The notes below the pieces were generated by a model that was given only the letters and a program-made list of their open reading frames with translations, ran no database searches and was not told the DNA's origin. Of a stretch of DNA of 64,000 bases, positions 28,662-35,438 are shown one piece after another. How positions within the stretch are numbered: the stretch's first letter is position 1; every line of letters starts with the position of its first letter. Where the stretch lies: positions 1-64,000 of the forward strand of contig JAIPCZ010000002.1 in the NCBI GenBank assembly GCA_021737975.1. The letters run 5' to 3'. The DNA comes from Polaromonas sp. Its GTDB lineage: Bacteria > Pseudomonadota > Gammaproteobacteria > Burkholderiales > Burkholderiaceae_C. The position numbers were made by a program, and so were the translations under genes.

Positions 28662-29333
28662 TCATGCGCTTATGGATTGTGGGTTCCCGGCTGGCGCATC
28701 GGCAAACAACAATTCAAACAGCGCCCTCGTCCTTGGCGTCATGTTCCCCGGTTCGGGGAGCAGCACTTCGTCTGCCGGAACCAGCAACTTGGCATACACG
28801 GCCAGATAAACCCGCTTGACCAAGCCAGGGGAAACCTCTTCGCGGTCATAGCCGGGAAAGAAGCCCAACAACCTGAAGCCGGCAGCTTCGAGCGCACGCT
28901 GGGCATGGGGAATCTTGAGCGTCGCCATCGCGTACAGGAAAGCGGCCCCCATGGATCGTCCGATGATTTCGGACGCATTGACGACAAATCCCGTCAGATT
29001 CGCCCCGCGATGCGCCGGCGCGACGATGACGAGTCGACCGTAGAGGGCGAGTGAGTCGACTTCCCGTTCAATTGAAAACACACCGGCCAATTCGCCCTTG
29101 AACATAATCAGTGAAACCCAGACGTCGCGGTCGACCTCGCCGTCAAGACAGACCCGGTTGAGATAGTAGTCTTCGCGCAAGTAGCCACCGTTTGAGCCAA
29201 CCGAAAGATGGGGGTGCCACAGTTTGATCTTCGCGATCAGCGCGGCGATGTGCGCGCGCTCAAATCGCTCGAATTGGTAACCCTCGGGCAAGGGCGCTTG
29301 CGAGCGCAATTCGTCAGTCGTCGGCCATTTCAT
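28662..29333 (-). CDS. Unrecognised GNAT-like protein, tandem copy 2
   Basis: 223 residues, clearly paralogous along its length to the gene just upstream (shared MKWPT, LPEGY, YLRED, LDGE, LAG, TLKIPH, GYDRE, LTPR/MTPR-RALFE). The middle segment LYGRLVIVAPAHRG resembles the acetyl-CoA-binding strand and loop of GNAT acetyltransferases, so a GNAT fold is suspected but not proven. Its ATG overlaps the TGA of copy 1 (ATGA). It ends 13 bp before the HHDH-like gene. Function unknown. Confidence 0.7.
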   Translation of the reverse strand: MKWPTTDELRSQAPLPEGYQFERFERAHIAALIAKIKLWHPHLSVGSNGGYLREDYYLNRVCLDGEVDRDVWVSLIMFKGELAGVFSIEREVDSLALYGRLVIVAPAHRGANLTGFVVNASEIIGRSMGAAFLYAMATLKIPHAQRALEAAGFRLLGFFPGYDREEVSPGLVKRVYLAVYAKLLVPADEVLLPEPGNMTPRTRALFELLFADAPAGNPQSISA

Positions 29334-30010
29334 TTTCCGCTCCCCGTGACAGATTGGGCTGAAACAACTTGAGGGTTCGGGAACAGCACCTCAAACAGGG
29401 CCCGGGCGCGTGGCGTCAAGTTGTCCGGGTTGGGACGAACCAGTTCATCGTCAGGCACCAGAACCTTGGTGAAGACACCCTCGAACACGCGCTTCACGAC
29501 ACCGGGTGCCACTTGTTCGCGGTCGTAGCCAGAGGTAAAGCCGATCAGTTGCCACCCGCTTGATTCAAGTGCGTGTTGCATGTGTGGAATCTTCAGGGTC
29601 GCTGCCCCATAAAGGAACTCTGCGCCCATCGTCCGCCCGACCAATTCCACCAGCGGCATGGCTTTCGAGGCCAGCTTCGCGCTGCGATGTTCCGGTGCGA
29701 TGATGATGAGTCGACTGTAAAGCGTGAGCGCATACGGTTCCTGCTCCAGGGACCACATGCCGGCAAGTTCGTCAGCGTGCTTGAACAATCCGACGATGAT
29801 ATTTTTCTCGGTCTCCCCGTCAAGAAAAACATGGTCGTTGTAAAAGTCCTCCCTCAGATAACAGCTTCCCCCGCCGACAGCAATATCCGGATGCCAGCGC
29901 GCGACGCAGGCAATCAGCGCAGGAATTTCAGAGCGTTTGAGCCAATCGTGGCGATAACCCTCCGGCAGAGGTGTCATCGCCGACAGTTGATCAATGGTGG
30001 GCCATTTCAT
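29330..30010 (-). CDS. Unrecognised GNAT-like protein, tandem copy 1
   Basis: 226 residues, first gene of a three-gene minus-strand unit with its paralogue and an HHDH-like SDR. The core LYSRLIIIAPEHRSAKLA again looks like the GNAT motif A region, followed by ATLKIPHMQHALESSGWQLIGF, reminiscent of the C-terminal part of N-acyltransferases where residue numbering of helices is maintained. No catalytic residues can be named. The two copies differ at roughly half of positions, indicating an old duplication kept under selection. Confidence 0.7.
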   Translation of the reverse strand: MKWPTIDQLSAMTPLPEGYRHDWLKRSEIPALIACVARWHPDIAVGGGSCYLREDFYNDHVFLDGETEKNIIVGLFKHADELAGMWSLEQEPYALTLYSRLIIIAPEHRSAKLASKAMPLVELVGRTMGAEFLYGAATLKIPHMQHALESSGWQLIGFTSGYDREQVAPGVVKRVFEGVFTKVLVPDDELVRPNPDNLTPRARALFEVLFPNPQVVSAQSVTGSGK

Positions 30011-30194
30011 TTTTATCAGCGCTCATTTTTAAATGGGAAGCAGGCAAGCCGCAGCCTCAGCCGTGGCGTATGAAGTTCGTATTGTGCGTTTCGACCAATC
30101 CCCTGCCGGCAACTTGAACACTGTCTGAGCCGGCCAAGGAACTGCGGTGGGCATGATTCTTCTGCCTTCAGGCAAAACAAGCACAATAGCCACC

Positions 30195-31172
30195 ATGATA
30201 CCGAACCCCGCCTATTCGCCAGACGCCTGGCAAACCGTCACCCCGCACATCGCCGCCCTGGGCGAATCGCCGTTTTGGCACCCCAATGAGCAGATGCTCT
30301 ACTGGGTGGATATTTCGGGCAAGCAGATTCTGCGCGCCAACATTTACATGGGCACGGTGGAGGCCTGGGACTTGCCCAGCGAGCCCGGGTGCATCGCCCC
30401 GGCTGCCAGCGGCGGGCTGGTGATGGCCTTGCGCGACGGTGTTTATCGCGCGCACAGCTGGGGCGGGCCGCTGCAGCTTTTGGCCAAACTGGACTATGAC
30501 CCCACCCACATGCGCGCCAACGACGGGAAGTGTGATGCGCTGGGCCGCTTCTGGGTGGGCACCATCGACGAGACCCGGACCTTGCACAATGCGGCCCTGT
30601 TTTGCATTGACGCCCGAGAAATGCGAAGCACCGGCGCACCCGAGGTGCGTTGCATGATCAGCCCGGCAGACCAGCCCGCCACCACCGCCAACGGCCTGGC
30701 CTGGAGCCCGGACCAATCCACCCTTTACTGGGCCGACACCCCGGGGCACACAGTCTGGGCCTGGAACCATGCGCTCGTCGCCAACACGCTGAGCGCCCGG
30801 CGCGTCTTCGCCAGCTTCAAGGCCAAACCCGAGGGCTGGTCGTCGGAAGGAGCGGACGCCAACAACGGCAACTACCGGGGGCGCCCGGACGGCGCAGCAG
30901 TCGATGTGCAGGGCAACTACTGGGTCGCCATGTTCGAGGGGCGGCGGGTGTGCCAGTTTGCGCCCGATGGCAGCCTGCTGGCGGAATTTGCCGTGCCCAT
31001 GCAATGCCCGACCATGCCGTGTTTTGGCGGCGAAGACCTAAAAACCCTGTACCTCACCAGCGCCCGGCACCACCGTGGGGCGGCGGAACTGGCGGCTTTT
31101 CCGCTGTCGGGCAGCGTGCTGTCGATGCGGGTTGAGGTCGCCGGTTTGCCGGTCAATTATTTCCGTGACTGA
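30195..31172 (+). CDS. SMP-30/gluconolactonase/LRE family protein
   Basis: About 325 residues forming a six-bladed beta-propeller of the SMP-30/gluconolactonase family, which hydrolyses sugar lactones with a divalent metal. Motifs: GESPFWHPNEQMLYWVDI (metal Glu), RANDGKCDALGRFWVGT (metal Asn), TTANGLAWSPDQSTLYWADT (second Asn region), RPDGAAVDVQGNYWVAMF (metal Asp) and CFGGEDLKTLYLTSA. All metal-ligand positions look intact. ATG 30195 is preferred over an upstream in-frame ATG at 30147. It is a stand-alone gene. Confidence 0.9.
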   Translation: MIPNPAYSPDAWQTVTPHIAALGESPFWHPNEQMLYWVDISGKQILRANIYMGTVEAWDLPSEPGCIAPAASGGLVMALRDGVYRAHSWGGPLQLLAKLDYDPTHMRANDGKCDALGRFWVGTIDETRTLHNAALFCIDAREMRSTGAPEVRCMISPADQPATTANGLAWSPDQSTLYWADTPGHTVWAWNHALVANTLSARRVFASFKAKPEGWSSEGADANNGNYRGRPDGAAVDVQGNYWVAMFEGRRVCQFAPDGSLLAEFAVPMQCPTMPCFGGEDLKTLYLTSARHHRGAAELAAFPLSGSVLSMRVEVAGLPVNYFRD

Positions 31173-31281
31173 TATCCATGATATTTCTCAAGCTTGCCGC
31201 AACTAAAAGACCACAAAGGCACCCGTCGTTCTTGCGCAGGACTAAACTGAAATGTCCAGTTTTACTCTCAGGAGAACCATC

Positions 31282-31593
31282 ATGACAGACGCCCTTCAAC
31301 ACACCAAAGACAAGCTCATGGACGATCTGCACCAGGGCATTGCCGATGCAGAAGAGTTGCTCAAACTCACCGCCAACCAAGCCGGAGAAAGCACAGCCCA
31401 GCTGCGCGAGCGTGTGCGGGACCGCATGGGCAAGGCCAAGGCCGAGTTGCTTCATCTGCAGCAGGCCACGGTGGAAAAGGCCAAGGCGGCAGGCCACGCC
31501 ACCGACGTGTATGTCCACGAGAATCCCTGGAAATCAGTCGGCATCGCCGCTGGTATCGGCATGGTGGTCGGCCTGCTGATCAGTCGCCGCTAG
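31282..31593 (+). CDS. DUF883 (ElaB/YqjD-like) membrane-anchored protein
   Basis: 103 residues. A charged, helical N-terminal part (AEELLKLTANQAGE, RERVRDRMGKAKAEL) is followed by the family C-terminus VHENPWKSVGIAAGIGMVVGLLISRR, which holds one transmembrane helix. E. coli YqjD/ElaB bind ribosomes at the membrane in stationary phase. The start at 31282 follows the SD AGGAGA. It heads a YqjD-YqjE-YqjK-like trio. Confidence 0.88.
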   Translation: MTDALQHTKDKLMDDLHQGIADAEELLKLTANQAGESTAQLRERVRDRMGKAKAELLHLQQATVEKAKAAGHATDVYVHENPWKSVGIAAGIGMVVGLLISRR

Positions 31594-31598
31594 ATCAC

Positions 31599-31994
31599 AT
31601 GCCGGGCGAGAACGCCGGTCTGTTTGGCCAGTTGCAACAGTCTTTGGGCACGGTGATTGAACTCTTGCGGGTTCGTCTGGCCCTGCTGGGCACCGAACTT
31701 GGGCTGGAAAAGCAGCGCCTGGCCGCCGGCCTGTTTTGGGGTGCGGCCGCCCTCATGAGCCTGACCCTGGCCGCCGCGCTGTTCTGCGGCTTTGTCATTT
31801 TGCTGCTCTGGGACGGCTACCGCCTGGCCGCAGTCGGTGTTCTGGTTTTGCTGTTTCTGGGATGCGGCGTGTTTCTGCTGCAGGTCGCGCAGCGCCGGCT
31901 GGGAACCGAGTCCAACCTGTTCAGCACCAGCCTGGCCGAACTGGAACGCGACCGCGCCAGCTTCACCTCCGACGCGCCGCATGAACACCCATGA
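31599..31994 (+). CDS. YqjE-like (phage holin superfamily 3_6) membrane protein
   Basis: 131 residues with two adjacent hydrophobic helices (about residues 45-70 and 75-97) and charged ends; the family is annotated as Phage_holin_3_6/YqjE. It starts 5 bp after the DUF883 gene and overlaps the next gene by 14 bp. The trio is common in proteobacteria and probably acts at the inner membrane under stress. There is no reason to regard it as prophage. Confidence 0.82.
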   Translation: MPGENAGLFGQLQQSLGTVIELLRVRLALLGTELGLEKQRLAAGLFWGAAALMSLTLAAALFCGFVILLLWDGYRLAAVGVLVLLFLGCGVFLLQVAQRRLGTESNLFSTSLAELERDRASFTSDAPHEHP

Positions 31995-32286
31995 GCTTCA
32001 ATTGCACCAGCAGCGGCTGCTGATTCGCAGCACCGAACTGCGCCTGCAAATGCGCGGCCATTTGCAAAGCCTGGAACGCCCGGCCGCCATCGCCGACCAG
32101 GTCAAGACGAGCCTGCTTTGGCTTTACCAGCACCCTCAGTGGCCTGCCGGCGTGCTGGCACTGCTGTTGATCCTCAAGCCGCGCCGGGCGCTGGCCTGGA
32201 CAGGCAGACTTTGGTGGCTCTGGAAATCTGCCCGGCGGCTGCGTTATTGGCGCGGAGCCTTGCTGGCGTATCTGGGGCAGCGCTGA
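31981..32286 (+). CDS. YqjK-like small protein
   Basis: 101 basic residues. A helical N-terminal half (LQLHQQRLLIRSTELRLQ) and one weak membrane segment (WPAGVLALLLIL) are followed by an Arg/Trp-rich tail. Position, size and composition match YqjK, the third member of the yqjDEK group. ATG 31981 lies inside the end of the yqjE-like gene. Assignment rests mostly on context. Confidence 0.7.
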   Translation: MNTHELQLHQQRLLIRSTELRLQMRGHLQSLERPAAIADQVKTSLLWLYQHPQWPAGVLALLLILKPRRALAWTGRLWWLWKSARRLRYWRGALLAYLGQR

Positions 32287-32310
32287 AAAAAATCGGCGGG
32301 CCGGCGGCAC

Positions 32311-32341
32311 AATTTTTCGAACACGGGGTGTTCAAAAAATT
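32311..32341. promoter_or_regulatory. 31-bp near-perfect palindrome upstream of glcE
   Basis: Arms 32311-32324 and 32328-32341 match at 13 of 14 positions around GGG, with GAACAC/GTGTTC cores flanked by A/T runs. A further GAACAC half-site lies at 32393-32398, just before the glcE ATG. It is either an operator for glcEF or a terminator of the YqjK-like gene; the A-run on the downstream side of the plus strand argues against a plus-strand terminator. Confidence 0.5.
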
Positions 32342-32402
32342 CAATGCCCCTGCAATGACTTGTGTTCTACCATCGGGGCCGTCGCCTCACCTGTGAACAC
32401 CC

Positions 32403-33533
32403 ATGGACACTGCCCTGCAACACCTTATTGACCAAATCCAGACCGCGGCTGCACAACGCACCCCTTTGCGCATTCGTGGCGGCGGCAGCAAGGATTTTTA
32501 TGGCGAAGCGCTGCAAGGCGCCCTGCTCGACACGGCGGCCTACTGCGGCATTGTGAGCTACGAGCCCAGCGAACTGGTCGTCACGGTGCGCGCCGGCACC
32601 CCCTTGGCCGAGCTCGAGGCGGCGCTGGCCGAGAAAGGCCAGTGCCTGGCATTCGAGCCGCCCCGGTTTGGCACCCTGAGCGGCACCTGCGGGGGCATGG
32701 TGGCGGCCGGCTTGAGCGGCCCGGCCCGTGCGAACGCGGGCGGCGTGCGTGACTATGTGCTGGGCGTGCAGCTTGTCAATGGTCGCGGTGAGCAGCTCAC
32801 CTTTGGCGGCCAAGTCATGAAAAATGTGGCGGGCTACGATGTCTCGCGCCTGATGACGGGAGCCATGGGCACACTGGGGCTTCTGACCGAAATCTCGCTC
32901 AAGGTGTTGCCGGTGGCGCCTGCCGAGGCCACGCTGGTCTTCGACCTCGACCAGGCCAGCGCGCTCGCCCAATTACACCGCTGGGGTGCGCAGCCCCTGC
33001 CGCTCAATGCCAGCTGCTGGGTGCGCGACGACACCGCACCCAACACCCCCGAATTGCTGTTTGTGCGCTTGCGTGGCGCCGTCGCGGCGGTGGAATCGGC
33101 ATGCACCAAGATGCTGGCCGATATGCCAGGCAGCCGCATGGACAACGCCCAGGCCGGCGCCGACTGGACTGCTTGCAGAGACCTGAAACTGCCATTTTTC
33201 GCCACAACAGCCGACACGTCTCTGGCCCTCTGGCGCTTGAGTCTGCCGCAGACTTCCGCTGTGCTGAACCTGCCTTGGGCCCAACTGGTCGAGTGGCATG
33301 GCGGCCAGCGCTGGCTCCGGGCACCTGAATCGGCGCGTGAACAACTGCAGCAGTCCGTCGCCGCAGTGGGCGGCTCGGCCAGCATCTTTATCGCAGCCAA
33401 TGCCGGCACACCAGGCGCCAAAAACTGCTTCAGCCCCTTGAGCCCCGCCATCGCGCAAATCCACCGCCGCCTGAAAGCCGAGTTTGACCCGGCAGGCATC
33501 TTCAACCCGGGTCGCCTGTACGCCGACATCTAA
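32403..33533 (+). CDS. glcE: Glycolate oxidase FAD-binding subunit GlcE
   Basis: 376 residues with an FAD-binding type 4 (PCMH) fold: PLRIRGGGSKDFYGEA, VRAGTPLAELEAALAEKGQ, GTLSGTCGGMVAAGLSGPAR and RDYVLGVQLVNGRGE. It is one of three subunits (GlcD, GlcE, GlcF) that oxidise glycolate to glyoxylate and pass electrons to the membrane. The stop is 13 bp before glcF. No glcD is present upstream; the preceding genes are the unrelated yqj-like trio, so the catalytic subunit must be encoded elsewhere. Confidence 0.92.
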   Translation: MDTALQHLIDQIQTAAAQRTPLRIRGGGSKDFYGEALQGALLDTAAYCGIVSYEPSELVVTVRAGTPLAELEAALAEKGQCLAFEPPRFGTLSGTCGGMVAAGLSGPARANAGGVRDYVLGVQLVNGRGEQLTFGGQVMKNVAGYDVSRLMTGAMGTLGLLTEISLKVLPVAPAEATLVFDLDQASALAQLHRWGAQPLPLNASCWVRDDTAPNTPELLFVRLRGAVAAVESACTKMLADMPGSRMDNAQAGADWTACRDLKLPFFATTADTSLALWRLSLPQTSAVLNLPWAQLVEWHGGQRWLRAPESAREQLQQSVAAVGGSASIFIAANAGTPGAKNCFSPLSPAIAQIHRRLKAEFDPAGIFNPGRLYADI

Positions 33534-33546
33534 ACACCAAACGCAG

Positions 33547-34782
33547 ATGCAAACTCAACTCAGCGCCCAATACCAGGGCACGCCCGATGGCCTGGCGGCC
33601 GAAGCCATTTTGCGCAAATGTGTTCACTGCGGTTTTTGCACCGCCACTTGCCCCACTTACCAACTGCTGGGCGACGAGCTCGACGGCCCGCGCGGCCGCA
33701 TTTACCTGATGAAGGAGGTGCTCGAAGGCGCCGTTCCGACCCGAAAGACACAAGCCCACCTGGACCGCTGCCTGACCTGCCGCAACTGCGAAACCACTTG
33801 TCCCAGCGGCGTGCAATACGGCCATTTGCTCGACATCGGCCGCAAGCTGGTCGATGCCCAGGTGCCGCGACCGGCGGGCGAGCGCGCGCTGCGCTGGGCA
33901 CTCAAGGAAGGCTTGCCGTCACCACTGTTTGCGCCGGCCATGGCCGTGGGCCAACTGGTGCGGCCGCTCTTGCCCAAGGCCTTGAAAAACAAGGTGCCGC
34001 TCAGGCACCCTGCCGGCCACACACCCACCCGCGTGCTCAACCGCAAGGTGCTGGTGCTGGAAGGCTGCGTGCAACCCGCGATGAGCCCGAACATCAACAG
34101 CGCCACGGCCCGGGTCTTCGATGCCGCCGGCATCCAGTGCGTGGTGGCGCCCAAGGCGGGTTGCTGCGGCGCCGTCAGGTTTCACCTCAACGACCAGGAC
34201 GGTGGCATGGCACGGATGCGCGCCAACATCGACGCCTGGTGGCCTCACATTGAAGCCGGCGTGGAGGGCATCGTGATCAACGCGTCGGGCTGCGGTGTCA
34301 CCGTCAAGGACTACGGCCACATCCTGCATGACGACCCGCACTACGCCGTCAAGGCGCGGCGCGTGAGTGAACTCACCAAAGACGTCAGCGAATGGCTGCC
34401 CGAACTGGCGGGCAAACTCAAGGGCCGGGTCTCCGGCAGCGCCAGCCGCATTGCCTTTCACCCGCCCTGCACCATGCAGCACGGCATGCAGCTGCGCGGT
34501 GGCGTGGAGAAATACATGGGCGAACTCGGCTTTAACCTCAAGGCCACCGGCTGCGAACCCCACCTGTGCTGCGGCTCGGCGGGCACCTACAGCGTGCTCA
34601 ACCCAACCATTTCCTACCAGCTGCGCGACCGCAAGCTGGGCAACCTGGACACCACCTTTGGCGCCGACAAGCCCGAGCAGATCGTTTCAGCCAACATCGG
34701 CTGCATCACCCACCTGCAGAGCGGCACCGACACACCCGTGCGGCACTGGATTGAAGTGCTCGACGAAGCGCTGCAAAAATAG
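33547..34782 (+). CDS. glcF: Glycolate oxidase iron-sulfur subunit GlcF
   Basis: 411 residues with two [4Fe-4S] clusters (CVHCGFCTATCP and CLTCRNCETTCP) and two CCG-type domains (VVAPKAGCCGAV and EPHLCCGSAGTYSV) that may bind further cofactors. It relays electrons from GlcDE to quinone. The start at 33547 (MQTQLSAQY) is normal; an upstream in-frame ATG at 33484 lies inside glcE. Confidence 0.94.
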   Translation: MQTQLSAQYQGTPDGLAAEAILRKCVHCGFCTATCPTYQLLGDELDGPRGRIYLMKEVLEGAVPTRKTQAHLDRCLTCRNCETTCPSGVQYGHLLDIGRKLVDAQVPRPAGERALRWALKEGLPSPLFAPAMAVGQLVRPLLPKALKNKVPLRHPAGHTPTRVLNRKVLVLEGCVQPAMSPNINSATARVFDAAGIQCVVAPKAGCCGAVRFHLNDQDGGMARMRANIDAWWPHIEAGVEGIVINASGCGVTVKDYGHILHDDPHYAVKARRVSELTKDVSEWLPELAGKLKGRVSGSASRIAFHPPCTMQHGMQLRGGVEKYMGELGFNLKATGCEPHLCCGSAGTYSVLNPTISYQLRDRKLGNLDTTFGADKPEQIVSANIGCITHLQSGTDTPVRHWIEVLDEALQK

Positions 34783-34793
34783 ACGCGGCTGGC

Positions 34794-35438
34794 TCAGGCA
34801 CCCAGGCGCTGGCGCAACACGCGCACGGCGCTGGCGGGCGTGGTCAGCACCGGCAACTGCAGCGCCTGGCGCACCGCCGCTTCGGCGCGTGCCATGCTGA
34901 ACTGGGCCAGTGCGATCACCTCGCAACCCTGCTGTTGCAGGTGGCGCGCGGCATCGACGACCCGGGCGTCGTGGCCGGCGGTGTCACCCTGGTTGAGCGC
35001 TTCCATGGCGCCTGCTGCCAGCCGGGTCGCCAGCGCAGTGCCAGGCGGGAACTCGGCCGGCATGGAGACCAATGTTGGCTCGAACGAGGCAATCAAGCCG
35101 ACGCGTTTGCCGGTTGCCACCGCCTCGGCCACCATGGCCTCGTTGGGCTTGAGCACCGGCATGTGCGGGCGCCGGGCCGCCACGGCGTCAATACACGGCC
35201 CAAAGGCGGAGCAGGTGAACAGAAGGGCCTGGGCACCAGCGCACTCTGCATAAGCGGCTAGCGCCTCGAAGCGCCGGTGCATGGCGGCATCGAGCCCGCG
35301 CCCACTGTGCGCAAGATCGCTTGAGAGGCTGTCGTCGAGCAAATTCATGCGTTCACAGTCGGGCCAGGCGCGCGCCATCTCGGCATTGATCGGCGCCACC
35401 GAATGCGCCAGCGCATGGATCAGCGCGACACGGGTCAT
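34794..35438 (-). CDS. Aspartate/glutamate racemase-superfamily protein
   Basis: 214 residues with the Asp/Glu/hydantoin racemase fold. The first active-site Cys is in LLFTCSAFGPC (Cys76). At the second catalytic position, where racemases have GCT, it reads ALAQFSMARA, so the second Cys is absent. A one-Cys enzyme, such as a decarboxylase/isomerase-type member, is more likely than a two-base racemase. The ATG overlaps the stop of the fused TRAP permease gene (ATGA), tying its job to the transported substrate. Confidence 0.8.
   Translation of the reverse strand: MTRVALIHALAHSVAPINAEMARAWPDCERMNLLDDSLSSDLAHSGRGLDAAMHRRFEALAAYAECAGAQALLFTCSAFGPCIDAVAARRPHMPVLKPNEAMVAEAVATGKRVGLIASFEPTLVSMPAEFPPGTALATRLAAGAMEALNQGDTAGHDARVVDAARHLQQQGCEVIALAQFSMARAEAAVRQALQLPVLTTPASAVRVLRQRLGA

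Noticed and set aside
31599-31994. Holin-like gene as a sign of a prophage
   Set aside because: It is the YqjE member of a yqjDEK-type trio with no phage genes around it.
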